In this document: piece after piece, positions 51,697-60,604 of the stretch
How positions within the stretch are numbered: position 1 is the first letter of the stretch
Layout: each line of letters begins with the position of its first letter
Source: SIG603 sp964369415
GTDB taxonomy: Bacteria > Bacillota > Clostridia > Oscillospirales > Acutalibacteraceae
Length of the DNA stretch: 64,000 nt
Direction of reading: 5' to 3'
Assembly (NCBI GenBank): GCA_964369415.1
Contig: CAYJFP010000009.1
Location: 13,410-77,409 of the forward strand
Program-made: the position numbers and the translations under genes
The notes under the pieces: model-generated
Database searches by the model: none
The model's input: the letters and a program-made list of their open reading frames with translations, nothing else
What the model was told of the DNA's origin: nothing

Positions 51697-52263
51697 TCAC
51701 TTATCTTTGCAAGTGAGAGTAATAAAAATCATGTAAAGGCTCAAAGCTAGTATAGAAAAGTTGTAAGTACTGTGCAACAGAACGTAAAATCCCACAAGAG
51801 AAAATAAAAACGCTATGCTAAACGAAATAATTTTTCTTATTACCGAAGATAACCCCAATATCTCAAGTACATTGTCCCCGTCAAACCCAATTATCGGAAG
51901 TAGCTGAAAACATCCGACCGCTATATTGATAAGTGACACCGAAGTGTTTATGCTAAAAAATATAAGTGCCATCAAAAAATTTCCGAAAGCACCCGCCAAG
52001 GAAACGACTATTCTCTCCCACTTACTAAGCGCATAAACCTTTGTGCTTATATTAAGTTCAAGCAGTGAAAACTTAATATAGTCCACCCTGCCTTTAAACA
52101 GAAGTATAAAAATAATATGCGATATTTCATGGACGGCAAATGCAGTTAATGAGATAAGTGCACTTGCCGTTTCATCAAATATAAACATTAGCGTTATTAC
52201 AAATAAAAATCCAAAAGAAATGTAAAACTTCGTCCCTTTAAGGCTAAATGTTATTTTACTCAT
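51697..52263 (-). CDS. SpoIVFB-like intramembrane metalloprotease (M50)
   Basis: A 188-residue protein with about five helices. The zinc site is HEISH at 45-49, and the third ligand is probably Asp128 in LLPIIGFDGD (the usual LDG). The CBS domain of Bacillus SpoIVFB is absent, as in many Clostridial forms. In sporulation this protease releases the mother-cell factor sigma-K from its pro-form; whether this organism has pro-sigma-K is not visible here. Its ATG overlaps the stop of the small TM protein gene by 8 bp. The position between that gene and TIGR03960 matches spoIVFA-spoIVFB-TIGR03960 order elsewhere. Confidence 0.83.
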   Translation of the reverse strand: MSKITFSLKGTKFYISFGFLFVITLMFIFDETASALISLTAFAVHEISHIIFILLFKGRVDYIKFSLLELNISTKVYALSKWERIVVSLAGAFGNFLMALIFFSINTSVSLINIAVGCFQLLPIIGFDGDNVLEILGLSSVIRKIISFSIAFLFSLVGFYVLLHSTYNFSILALSLYMIFITLTCKDK

Positions 52264-52510
52264 TTACTATCTTAATTTCTCCATCCTCGATAAGTATGTT
52301 TTCTTCGATAATTTTTGAATATTCATCCGTAACACCGCTGTAGATTTCAGGCGCCAACGCCCTTAAAAGAAGTGTAATACTCAAAACGAGTATGCATATT
52401 ACCACTTGAATAAAAACCCAAGAAATTTCCGCTTTTTGCTTTACCTCTTCGTAGGAAAGCTCTTCTACTTCTTCAAAATTTATTCTTTCTATGTCTTCGG
52501 TATACTGCAT
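52256..52510 (-). CDS. Small single-helix protein in the SpoIVFA position
   Basis: An 84-residue protein with an acidic cytoplasmic N-terminus, one helix at about 30-50 (WVFIQVVICILVLSITLLL) and a short outer tail (PEIYSGVTDEYSKIIEENI). The ATG at 52510 overlaps the spoIVA stop as TAATG; a GTG at 52525 is an alternative. No RBS is visible, so it is probably translated by coupling. Clostridial SpoIVFA proteins begin with a similar helix and a P...V...(Y/K)...L tail but continue into a LytM domain. Here the LytM part is missing. It may be a minimal SpoIVFA-type partner of the protease, or unrelated. Confidence 0.6.
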   Translation of the reverse strand: MQYTEDIERINFEEVEELSYEEVKQKAEISWVFIQVVICILVLSITLLLRALAPEIYSGVTDEYSKIIEENILIEDGEIKIVNE

Positions 52511-53976
52511 TATAAGATTATGCACAAAAGACCGTTACAGCCTTCGTTTATCACTCTTTCTATGGTTTCACGCAGTTTATCCCTTGCATCTTCGGGCATT
52601 CTATGAAGTTTTCCGTGCATACCTTCGCCTACTAGCTCGTGAAGTGACTTTCCGAACATATTTGACTGCCAAATGTTTATCGGACTTTCTTCAAATTCAT
52701 TCATCAGATAAGAAATCAGGTCTTCGGACTGCTGTTCTGAACCTACTATCGGCGTTATCTCTGTAAAAATATCTGTTTTCATCATGTGAATCGACGGTGC
52801 TGTCGCCCTTAGTTTAATTCCGTATTTTCCGTTTTGGCGTATAATTTCTGGCTCTTCAAGGCTTAATTCGTCAATTTCGGGCATGACTATTCCATACCCT
52901 GTTTCCAAGACATCATCATAGGCACTTTGAAGTTTTTTAAATCGCTCTTTAATCTCTGCCATCTCCATTAGATGATTATAAAGTGAGCTTTCATCTTTAA
53001 GTTCTATCCCTGTTTTCTCGCCTAAAACTCTAAAGAACAGCGCCGAATCAAGGTTTATATCGACATAGGCCACACCTGTTCCCAAATCTAAAGATTTAAG
53101 GCTTATGCCGCTTATATATTCGCAAGACGATATTCTTTTTGCCATGTTTTTGATTTCGCCCACTTTTTCTATAGACGAATAACTGTATAAAGTCTCGATA
53201 ATTTCGGCTTTTAACCAGTGTTCGCTCTCTAAGCTAACCATCCATCCAGGAACTTTGTAGTTAACCTCTTCCACTGGAAACTCTAAGAGTATACTTGAGA
53301 GTATATCCATTATTCTCTCTTCTGTAATGTCCATGCAGTTTATCGGTATTACAGGTATGTCGTATCTTTCGTTGAGCTCTTTTGCCAAATTAATAGACTC
53401 TTCACGCTCGGGCTCGGTACAGTTTAAAAGAATAACATAGGGTTTACCCGTGGAATTAAGTTCGTCAACCACCCTTTGTTCGGCTTCTTCATACTCTTCT
53501 CTTGGTATATCTGTTATGCTAGCATCTGTCGTAATCATCAGCCCTATAGTCGAGTGCTCGGTGATTACCTTTTTTGTGCCTATTTCTGCCGCCATGTTAA
53601 AGGGTATCGCCTCTTCATACCACGGAGTTTTCACCATTCTCGGCTGATCTTCTTCGATATATCCTATCGCACTTGGAACTATATATCCCACGCAGTCTAT
53701 CATTCTGACTTTAAACTGTGCTGCTTCTTCAATCTTTACGGTTACGGCTTGCTCGGGTATGAATTTTGGCTCGGTCGTCATAATCGTTCTGCCCGATGCG
53801 GACTGTGGCAATTCGTCATTTGCCCTTTCTTTCTGCGCTTCGTCTTCAATGTTCGGAATCACTATCGTGTCCATAAACTTTTTGATAAATGTCGACTTTC
53901 CGCTTCTTACAGGCCCTACTACACCGACATATATTTCGCCACCGGTTCTCTTTTTTATGTCATTATAAATATTCAT
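52510..53976 (-). CDS. spoIVA: Stage IV sporulation protein A (spore coat ATPase)
   Basis: A 488-residue protein with the SpoIVA N-terminus IYNDIKKRTGGEIYVGVVGP. The Walker A GPVRSGKS spans residues 21-28, MIDCVGY serves as Walker B, and ASGRTIMTTEPKF is the sensor-like region. The length matches the ~490-residue family. The ATG at 53976 has AAGAAGG 7 nt upstream; the GTG at 53982 would leave no spacing. SpoIVA polymerises with ATP hydrolysis on the forespore surface and is the base of the coat. It lies directly after the SipL-type gene (18 bp) and is coupled to the small TM protein downstream. Confidence 0.95.
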   Translation of the reverse strand: MNIYNDIKKRTGGEIYVGVVGPVRSGKSTFIKKFMDTIVIPNIEDEAQKERANDELPQSASGRTIMTTEPKFIPEQAVTVKIEEAAQFKVRMIDCVGYIVPSAIGYIEEDQPRMVKTPWYEEAIPFNMAAEIGTKKVITEHSTIGLMITTDASITDIPREEYEEAEQRVVDELNSTGKPYVILLNCTEPEREESINLAKELNERYDIPVIPINCMDITEERIMDILSSILLEFPVEEVNYKVPGWMVSLESEHWLKAEIIETLYSYSSIEKVGEIKNMAKRISSCEYISGISLKSLDLGTGVAYVDINLDSALFFRVLGEKTGIELKDESSLYNHLMEMAEIKERFKKLQSAYDDVLETGYGIVMPEIDELSLEEPEIIRQNGKYGIKLRATAPSIHMMKTDIFTEITPIVGSEQQSEDLISYLMNEFEESPINIWQSNMFGKSLHELVGEGMHGKLHRMPEDARDKLRETIERVINEGCNGLLCIIL

Positions 53977-53994
53977 TTTCACACCTTCTTTCTA

Positions 53995-55512
53995 CTAATA
54001 TATAAGCAGTGGGCCACCCGGTGCCGCTAGGCTGTCGCTAAGTTTATTGTTCTCCACAATTTTAGCTATGGGACACGAGTACTTTTTGCCTATCTCCCAC
54101 ATTTCTTCGCCTTTTTTGCTGTAATATACTTTTATATAGGAGTCATCTTGTGTATTTTCTTCGCTTAAATTTACGGAAGAAACCACTTTTTTTGTATAGG
54201 TTTCAAATTCGTGAGAATATAAAACCGCATCACAATTAAACTCTATATTGTTGCCATCTACTATCCGATAGTCTCGAATTGACATATTTACAGATACATC
54301 GCATTTTCTCTGATAGCTTTCCTCAAATTCACGGGTCATGGTAAAGTCAAAGTTTTTTGTGACAGAAAAAATCCTTTTACTTTTTCCGATATACGTTAAG
54401 CTAATGGCAAACTTACCTCTATAATTTATCTTATCTTTTTCGGCATAGGCATTAATGCTGATATCTTCGCACCAACAGTCAAGTAGTTTTTCGATTTCAT
54501 CATCAGCTAGAAAAACATTTTTTGTATAGCTTAATCTTTCGTTATGCCTTTCAGATAGGTAATTGAAATTTACATTTTCAAATTCAATTTCACTTTCTCC
54601 TCTAACCGAATAGGCATCTACTATTGCATTTATCTCTTTTTGCTCGTACACAAAAACACAGGCATTTAGCTTGATAAATACTCTTACAATAGTATTTTCA
54701 CCAGATGAATCCTCTTTGGGCTGAACAGAAAATTCTAATACATCTATATCACAGTAGCTTATGCAGTCGTTTGAAATTCCATCTGCCTCTATGCTTTGTG
54801 AAAACGGCAGCGAGTAATTCATTTTTTCCACTTGAGAATTTTCAGAAAAAGAATGGTAAACTATATTCAAGTCTGAAACGCCGTCAATATTTATTTTTCC
54901 TGAACTTACATCGCATTTTATAGATGAAACATTAATGTTCTTTCTGAGTATAGACTCAATAGGCATCGCACTTTGTGATAATTCAAGCTCTTTTTCTATA
55001 GTAAATGAATGATTCATATTCATTACGCTATTAGAAATCTTAACCTTTTCTGTTTTTTTCTCAAGTTCGTCTGAATCGCAGTTTATATAGTTTTTTTTGT
55101 GTGCATACAATGTCATGTTTAATATAACAGGTATATGTATATCAATTTTTCTTGCACTCGTGGCCCTACAGATTATATGCCCTACAGAAGCTGTAATCCT
55201 TCCGGTCATTTTCTCCTCGCTTCTTTTAATCTCTCTTGCAAGCGAAAACTCTTTTACAATGTCGCACACTCTTATGGATTGGCACTTCTCATCAAGATAC
55301 TGAACATGCAGCACCAGTTTCCCCTCACACATAAGCTTATCTAGTGTAAATGAATACGAACTCAGTTCGACATTTGGGATGCATTTAAGTACCTTTTGAA
55401 TATCAGGACAATAATCTGGAAGAGAATACTCTATATCAATAGGGCATTCTATGTTTTCTACACCGATAGTATCAAAACAATCATACTCGGTATGTGAAAG
55501 CTTGGTCTGCAT
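53995..55512 (-). CDS. sipL: SipL-type protein: DUF3794 (SPOCS) repeats plus C-terminal LysM
   Basis: A 505-residue protein with three DUF3794/SPOCS-like regions (around 35-120, 165-260 and 310-420; for example CPIDIEYSLPDYCPDIQKVL). It ends with a LysM domain (IKVYYSKKGEEMWEIGKKYSCPI, about 455-495). This is the architecture of Clostridial SipL, about 520 aa, which uses its LysM to bind SpoIVA and bring it to the forespore. Here the gene directly precedes spoIVA, whereas in C. difficile the two are unlinked as far as I recall. A sigma-E-like promoter lies upstream. The call rests on architecture and neighbour. Confidence 0.88.
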   Translation of the reverse strand: MQTKLSHTEYDCFDTIGVENIECPIDIEYSLPDYCPDIQKVLKCIPNVELSSYSFTLDKLMCEGKLVLHVQYLDEKCQSIRVCDIVKEFSLAREIKRSEEKMTGRITASVGHIICRATSARKIDIHIPVILNMTLYAHKKNYINCDSDELEKKTEKVKISNSVMNMNHSFTIEKELELSQSAMPIESILRKNINVSSIKCDVSSGKINIDGVSDLNIVYHSFSENSQVEKMNYSLPFSQSIEADGISNDCISYCDIDVLEFSVQPKEDSSGENTIVRVFIKLNACVFVYEQKEINAIVDAYSVRGESEIEFENVNFNYLSERHNERLSYTKNVFLADDEIEKLLDCWCEDISINAYAEKDKINYRGKFAISLTYIGKSKRIFSVTKNFDFTMTREFEESYQRKCDVSVNMSIRDYRIVDGNNIEFNCDAVLYSHEFETYTKKVVSSVNLSEENTQDDSYIKVYYSKKGEEMWEIGKKYSCPIAKIVENNKLSDSLAAPGGPLLIY

Positions 55513-55547
55513 AAATAAAAATCCTCTCCTTTTTTTCTCTTTGTCAA

Positions 55548-55576
55548 ATTATATGAAGGCACGAGCTCTTATATTC
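55548..55576 (-). promoter_or_regulatory. Sigma-E-type promoter of the sipL-spoIVA operon
   Basis: Minus strand: GAATATA (55570-55576), 14-nt spacer, CATATAAT (55548-55555). The B. subtilis sigma-E consensus is (G/T)(A/C)ATATT - 14/15 nt - CATACA-T, so only one position in each element differs. Mother-cell expression fits both products. Confidence 0.6.
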
Positions 55577-55671
55577 CAAAACAAAAAATCATAAAAATTA
55601 GTCATAAATATACATTTTGGATGATATAAATATATTTTTGGTAAAAATAAAAAAATTTAACTTATTTTTAA

Positions 55672-55700
55672 TTGGAAAACTGCAATTTATTTGATATAAT
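55672..55700 (+). promoter_or_regulatory. Promoter of the ppx-like/ppk operon
   Basis: TTGGAA (55672-55677), 17-nt spacer, TATAAT (55695-55700), about 38 nt before the ATG at 55738. Confidence 0.6.
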
Positions 55701-55737
55701 AAAAAAAGCTACAAATTACTATTTTGGGGGAGTATTA

Positions 55738-57273
55738 ATGAAGAAAAAGATAAACGGTTGCGCGGTTATCGACATCGGTTCTAATGATATTAGAATGGGC
55801 ATCTATCAGATATACAAATCAAACTTGATTACACTCGATCACCTTGAATATCCATTAAGCTTAGGACATGAACTTTTTAACTTTAAAAGCATAGATTTTT
55901 CCACAATTTCCGAATTAAACTCGATTATCTCTAAGTTTAAAACCGTATGTGCCGGCTTTGGTATTACAGATATTCAGGCGGTTTCCACTACAGTAATGAG
56001 AGAATCAGAAAACTGTGATATAATTGCCGATAGGGTTAAAATTATAAATAATCTTGATATAAGAATTTTATCCGATAACAATGAAAAATCGCTTATTTAC
56101 TACGATATAATACAAAGACTAAGTCCTTATGTAGGGCAGTTCAAAAACGCTGCTATCGTTTATATAGGCTCGGGCAGTATGGGCATCTGCTGCTTTGACG
56201 GAATAAACATCACAAAATCTTTTACCATACCACTGGGTTCTGTAAAACTTTATGACATATTAAGCAGTCTAAAAGTTCACGCAGGTGACTATCATTTTAT
56301 TGTAGAAGAATATCTTAATTCTGTATTTTCATCTATAGACTTAAATGACTGTGACCAACTTATTTTAACTGGCACCGAGATGACTAAAATTGCAGATTTG
56401 TGTGACTCGGATGAAAACGACGGCTTTCATATCGTAAACGGAGATAGGCTTAATTCGCTTTATAACAGCATCAAATTTTTGACTGGTGAAAATATTTCAA
56501 TTAAGTATAATTTATCTGAAGATGCTGCAAATATGCTTTCGACAGATTTAAGTATCTCTCACAAAATGCTTAACTGTGTAAAAAAACACTCTAAGCTTAT
56601 TATTGCCTCTACCGACATGAAAAAGACTATTGCTTCTAAAACACTGATTTCATCTGTTAAAAATTCTTTTTTAAACCATGTTTATGAAAGTTCTTTGTGC
56701 TCTGCGAAAAACAAAGCCGCAAAATATGACTGCAACCCAAAGCACTATGAAAAGGTTAGAGAACTTTGTATCAAGCTTTTTGATAAATTCAAGAAGCTTC
56801 ACGGACTTGATGAAAAATATAGAGTTTTTCTTGAAATCGCCGCTATACTCTACGACAGCGGACAGTATGTAAATATACGAAAACCTGGAATTTCTACATT
56901 TGATTTGATAAAAAACAGTGAAGTTTATGGTTTTAATCAAGCAGACATGATTACAATCGCATTTACCTCTTGCTATGATGAATTTACGGTTCCCAGTGAT
57001 TTCGACCCTCATTTTAGCACTCTATCAAGTCATGATAAACTGCTTATTTCCAAATTGGTGGCTATTTTCAGACTTGCCTGTTCACTTGACAAGTCGCAAA
57101 AAGGGAAAATTACTATAACTACTATTAAAATAGAACAGGACGAACTCGTAATAAAGGCAAAGTCTTCTGAATCTTCTCATTTAGAAGAATGGGCTTTTAA
57201 TCAATGCGCCGAATTTTTTACAAAAATTTACGGAATCAAGCCTAAACTGATAGTTAAATCTACTATCATCTAG
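55738..57273 (+). CDS. Degenerate Ppx/GppA-like protein with C-terminal HD-like region
   Basis: A 511-residue protein; the ATG at 55738 is behind GGGGGAG. The ASKHA start AVIDIGSNDIRMGIY (Asp12) and VSTTVMRE are kept. The phosphate-loop motif DIGGGS reads YIGSGS (142-147), losing the Asp and one Gly. Glu116, in the position of the EExR catalytic Glu, is retained. In the C-terminal HD-like part AA(L/I)LHDIG appears as AAILYDSG, and the following HS-YLI as STFDLI, so the metal-binding His are missing. It may be a regulator or an impaired exopolyphosphatase. It is paired with polyphosphate kinase 27 bp downstream, a common operon, so polyphosphate is the likely context. Confidence 0.8.
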   Translation: MKKKINGCAVIDIGSNDIRMGIYQIYKSNLITLDHLEYPLSLGHELFNFKSIDFSTISELNSIISKFKTVCAGFGITDIQAVSTTVMRESENCDIIADRVKIINNLDIRILSDNNEKSLIYYDIIQRLSPYVGQFKNAAIVYIGSGSMGICCFDGINITKSFTIPLGSVKLYDILSSLKVHAGDYHFIVEEYLNSVFSSIDLNDCDQLILTGTEMTKIADLCDSDENDGFHIVNGDRLNSLYNSIKFLTGENISIKYNLSEDAANMLSTDLSISHKMLNCVKKHSKLIIASTDMKKTIASKTLISSVKNSFLNHVYESSLCSAKNKAAKYDCNPKHYEKVRELCIKLFDKFKKLHGLDEKYRVFLEIAAILYDSGQYVNIRKPGISTFDLIKNSEVYGFNQADMITIAFTSCYDEFTVPSDFDPHFSTLSSHDKLLISKLVAIFRLACSLDKSQKGKITITTIKIEQDELVIKAKSSESSHLEEWAFNQCAEFFTKIYGIKPKLIVKSTII

Positions 57274-57300
57274 TAAAAAAATATTATGGGAGTGACTTAT

Positions 57301-59409
57301 ATGGAAAACGAAAAAACTTTTCCTTTTTATAATCGTGAGTTAAGCTGGCTAGACTTTAATGAAAGGGTTCTTCAAGAAGCACTAAAAAAAGACAATCCAT
57401 TAATGGAAAGGCTTAAATTTTTGGCAATTACTGGTTCTAATTTGGATGAATTTTTTATGGTGCGTGTGGCTGGAATCAAGGACCAATTTGATGCAAATAT
57501 AAAAAAAATTGACGACTCGGGTATGAACGTCAAGGAAATAAAGCATAAACTTGAAAAAAAAGCTTATGACTTCATGGATAAGCAGTACAACTGCTTTACT
57601 AGGTCTTTAATTCCTACTCTTAAGCACAAAAACATATATTTTGTGACGCCTGACATGCTCAACAAATCTCAGAAATCACAAATTGACGAATATTTTGACA
57701 AGGTTTTGTTCCCCGTTTTAACACCGCTTGCAATAGATAACAGCAGACCTTTTCCTCTTCTTGCAAACAAATCTTTGAATATCGCCGTTAGACTTGAAGA
57801 AAAAGAGAAAAAAGAGTCCTGCTTTGCAGTGGTTCAAGTTCCGTCTATTTTGCCAAGATTTGTAGAAGTAAAATCAAACGAAGACGAGCGAAAATTTATT
57901 TTGCTTGAAAATATTATTATTTCTAAATTACACTCTCTTTTCGAGCTTCACGACATTATATCAGCAAGTTTATTTAGAGTGACAAGAAATTCTGACATGT
58001 CCATAGACGAAGATGCCGAGGATTTTTTATGGGAAATGGAAAAATCTATCAAAAAAAGAAAAAGAGGTCGTCCTGTAAGGCTTGAAATCGAGTCAAAAAA
58101 CGATTCAAAGACGAAGAAATTTCTTTGCAAAACACTTGAAATTGACGACAGCGATATTTATGAAGCTCAAGGACCTTTAGATCTTACTTTTTTGATGAAA
58201 TTTGCTTTTATTTCTGACGAAAGCGAGATGTATTTCAAGCCCATTATTCCTGTCTCGCCCGCACCTGATTTTTACGGATTTGACAGTATTTTTGACGCTA
58301 TTTCCGAAAGCGACAGGTTTGCCCATCACCCTTATGAAAGCTTTGACTGCGTTGTAAAATTCGTAGAGGAAGCGGCAAATGACGAAAACGTGCTTGCCAT
58401 TAAGCAAACTCTTTATAGGGTAAGCGGAAATTCACCGATTATCGCCGCACTTGAAAGAGCCGCAGAAAACGGAAAACAAGTCACTGTTTTAGTTGAGCTT
58501 AAGGCTCGTTTTGACGAGGAAAACAACATTATATGGGCTAAAAAGCTTGAAAAAGCCGGCTGCCATGTTATTTATGGTCTATCAGGACTTAAAACCCACT
58601 GCAAAATCTGCCTTGTTGTAAGAAAAGAAGAGGACGGCATAAGAAGATATGTCCATCTTGGTACAGGTAACTACAATGACTCAACTGCTAAAATTTATAC
58701 AGACACTAGCCTTTTTACTTGCAATCACCGCTTTGGTGCAGATGCATCTTCACTTTTCAATGTTTTAACAGGTTATTCAAGACCACCGGTTTACAACCAT
58801 TTTGTAGTAGCTCCACACGATATGAGAAACTTCTTTATTAGAAATATCAGAAATGAAGCTGAAAATGCAAAAAAAGGCCTTCCAAGTGGAATTACCGCAA
58901 AGGTAAACTCGCTTATCGACCCTGAAATAATCAAAGAGCTTTACGAAGCGTCTAAGGCAGGTGTTAAAATCAACCTTATTATCCGTGGCATTTGCGGTCT
59001 TATTCCTGGAATCGAAGGCATAAGTGAAAATATCACGGTCAAAAGTATCGTAGGCCAGCTTCTTGAGCATAGTAGAATTTTCCATTTTGTCTCAGGTGGC
59101 GCTTTTAAGTACTATATGGGCAGCGCCGACTGGATGCAAAGAAACCTTGACAGAAGGGTTGAGCTTGTCTTCCCCATTGAATCTTACGAGCTTAAAGAAA
59201 GAGTCAAGCATATCCTTGAGACACTTGACAACGACAATACAAACGCAAGAGTTATGCTTTCTGACATGAGCTATGATGGCATAGATTTAAGAGGAAAACA
59301 AAGATTTTCCAGCCAAAGCTATTTTTCAAAAGAAGCTCATGATAGACTTGGAAAATTAAAACTAACCGAGAAAAACTCACCGCTAATAACTACACATGAA
59401 TCAGAATAA
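57301..59409 (+). CDS. ppk1: Polyphosphate kinase 1
   Basis: A 702-residue protein with the ppk1 N-terminus FYNRELSWLDFNERVLQEA and ITGSNLDEFFMVRVAG. The catalytic core has ETLYR-like IKQTLYRVSGNSPI, VELKARFDEENNI, GLKTHCKICLV (phospho-acceptor His), HLGTGNYNDSTAKIYTD and MGSADWMQRNLDRRVE. The ATG at 57301 follows GGGAG, which lies inside the longer frame from 57286. It makes inorganic polyphosphate from ATP reversibly. It forms an operon with the Ppx/GppA-like gene; pfk follows 52 bp later. Confidence 0.96.
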   Translation: MENEKTFPFYNRELSWLDFNERVLQEALKKDNPLMERLKFLAITGSNLDEFFMVRVAGIKDQFDANIKKIDDSGMNVKEIKHKLEKKAYDFMDKQYNCFTRSLIPTLKHKNIYFVTPDMLNKSQKSQIDEYFDKVLFPVLTPLAIDNSRPFPLLANKSLNIAVRLEEKEKKESCFAVVQVPSILPRFVEVKSNEDERKFILLENIIISKLHSLFELHDIISASLFRVTRNSDMSIDEDAEDFLWEMEKSIKKRKRGRPVRLEIESKNDSKTKKFLCKTLEIDDSDIYEAQGPLDLTFLMKFAFISDESEMYFKPIIPVSPAPDFYGFDSIFDAISESDRFAHHPYESFDCVVKFVEEAANDENVLAIKQTLYRVSGNSPIIAALERAAENGKQVTVLVELKARFDEENNIIWAKKLEKAGCHVIYGLSGLKTHCKICLVVRKEEDGIRRYVHLGTGNYNDSTAKIYTDTSLFTCNHRFGADASSLFNVLTGYSRPPVYNHFVVAPHDMRNFFIRNIRNEAENAKKGLPSGITAKVNSLIDPEIIKELYEASKAGVKINLIIRGICGLIPGIEGISENITVKSIVGQLLEHSRIFHFVSGGAFKYYMGSADWMQRNLDRRVELVFPIESYELKERVKHILETLDNDNTNARVMLSDMSYDGIDLRGKQRFSSQSYFSKEAHDRLGKLKLTEKNSPLITTHESE

Positions 59410-59461
59410 TTTTATTAGTCATATTATTAAATAAAAATTTAAAAGAAAAGGAGCAAAAAAG

Positions 59462-60535
59462 ATGAAAGTAGGAATTTTAACAAGTGGCGGAGACTGTCAA
59501 GGCCTTAATGCTGCCATAAGAGCCGTTGGAAAATCACTTTATGAGGCATTTTCAGACGATATAACAATTTACGGAATAATCGACGGATACAAGGGTCTTA
59601 TAACGGGCGAATACAAAAAAATGTCACCTTCAAATTTTTCGGGAATCTTGACACTCGGAGGCACTATTCTTGGAACATCGAGACAGCCGTTTAAGCTTAT
59701 GAGAGTAGTCGATGAAAACAGTATCGACAAAGTTAAGGCGATGAAAGAGACTGTTAAAAAGCTTAAGCTTGACTGCCTTGTTATTTTAGGCGGAAACGGT
59801 ACTCAGAAAACTGCGAATCTTTTAAGAGAAGAAGGTGTGAACGTTATTCACCTTCCAAAAACCATTGACAACGATATTTGGGGCACCGACATGACTTTTG
59901 GCTTTAGCAGTTCTATCGAAGTTGCGACCGATGTGCTTGATAGAATCCACTCGACTGCAACGTCTCACGGAAGAGTATTTTTAGTCGAAATAATGGGTCA
60001 CAAAGTCGGCTGGCTTCCGTTATATGCTGGAATTGCAGGCAGTGCGGACATTATTTTACTTCCTGAAATTCCGTATGACATTAAAAAAGTCGCAAAAGAG
60101 ATTAACGCTAGGAATAATTCAGGCAAAAAGTTCTCAATTTTAGCCGTTGCCGAGGGTGCAATTTCAAAAGCAGATGCCAAACTCTCTAAAAAAGAGCTTA
60201 AAAAATTAAGAGCGGAATCACCCTATCCATCTGTCTCGTATCAAGTCGCAAAAGAGCTTAGCGAGCATGTTGAAAACGAGATAAAAGTGTGTGTTCCAGG
60301 GCATTTCCAAAGAGGCGGAAGCCCATGCGCCTACGACAAAGTTTTGTGCACAAGATTTGGTACTGCCGCCACTAAGTTTATCAAAGAGGGTACATTCGGT
60401 GTAATGGCGGGACTTGTCGGCGGCAAGGTAGTGCCTGTTCCACTAGAGGAATGCGCTGGAAAGTTAAAATCTGTTCCGGTAGACTGCGAAGAGATTTTAT
60501 CCGCTAAAGAAATGGGTGTTTGCTTCGGCGATTAG
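59462..60535 (+). CDS. 6-phosphofructokinase (mixed ATP/PPi-type group)
   Basis: A 357-residue PFK. GILTSGGDCQGLNAAIRAV is the N-terminal nucleotide loop. GGNGTQKTANLL takes the place of GGDGT (Asn for the Mg-binding Asp, common in this Clostridial subgroup). LPKTIDNDI has Lys where ATP enzymes have Gly and PPi enzymes have Lys. GHFQRGGSP closes the sugar site. The Gly after Asn103 together with Lys124 is the combination of the group-III (mixed-substrate) PFKs. RBS AAAGGAG is present. It converts fructose-6-phosphate in glycolysis; donor preference is undecided. Confidence 0.9.
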   Translation: MKVGILTSGGDCQGLNAAIRAVGKSLYEAFSDDITIYGIIDGYKGLITGEYKKMSPSNFSGILTLGGTILGTSRQPFKLMRVVDENSIDKVKAMKETVKKLKLDCLVILGGNGTQKTANLLREEGVNVIHLPKTIDNDIWGTDMTFGFSSSIEVATDVLDRIHSTATSHGRVFLVEIMGHKVGWLPLYAGIAGSADIILLPEIPYDIKKVAKEINARNNSGKKFSILAVAEGAISKADAKLSKKELKKLRAESPYPSVSYQVAKELSEHVENEIKVCVPGHFQRGGSPCAYDKVLCTRFGTAATKFIKEGTFGVMAGLVGGKVVPVPLEECAGKLKSVPVDCEEILSAKEMGVCFGD

Positions 60536-60604
60536 TAAGTATTTTCTAGACATTTTGGCGCCACCGTTTAGAAAAAGATTTTGGTGCCGTGAAATGAGGT
60601 AATT

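Noticed and set aside
53476..54030. 184-codon plus-strand frame
   Set aside because: Lies entirely antisense to spoIVA and its upstream gap; Phe/Tyr/Cys-rich composition typical of a shadow frame.
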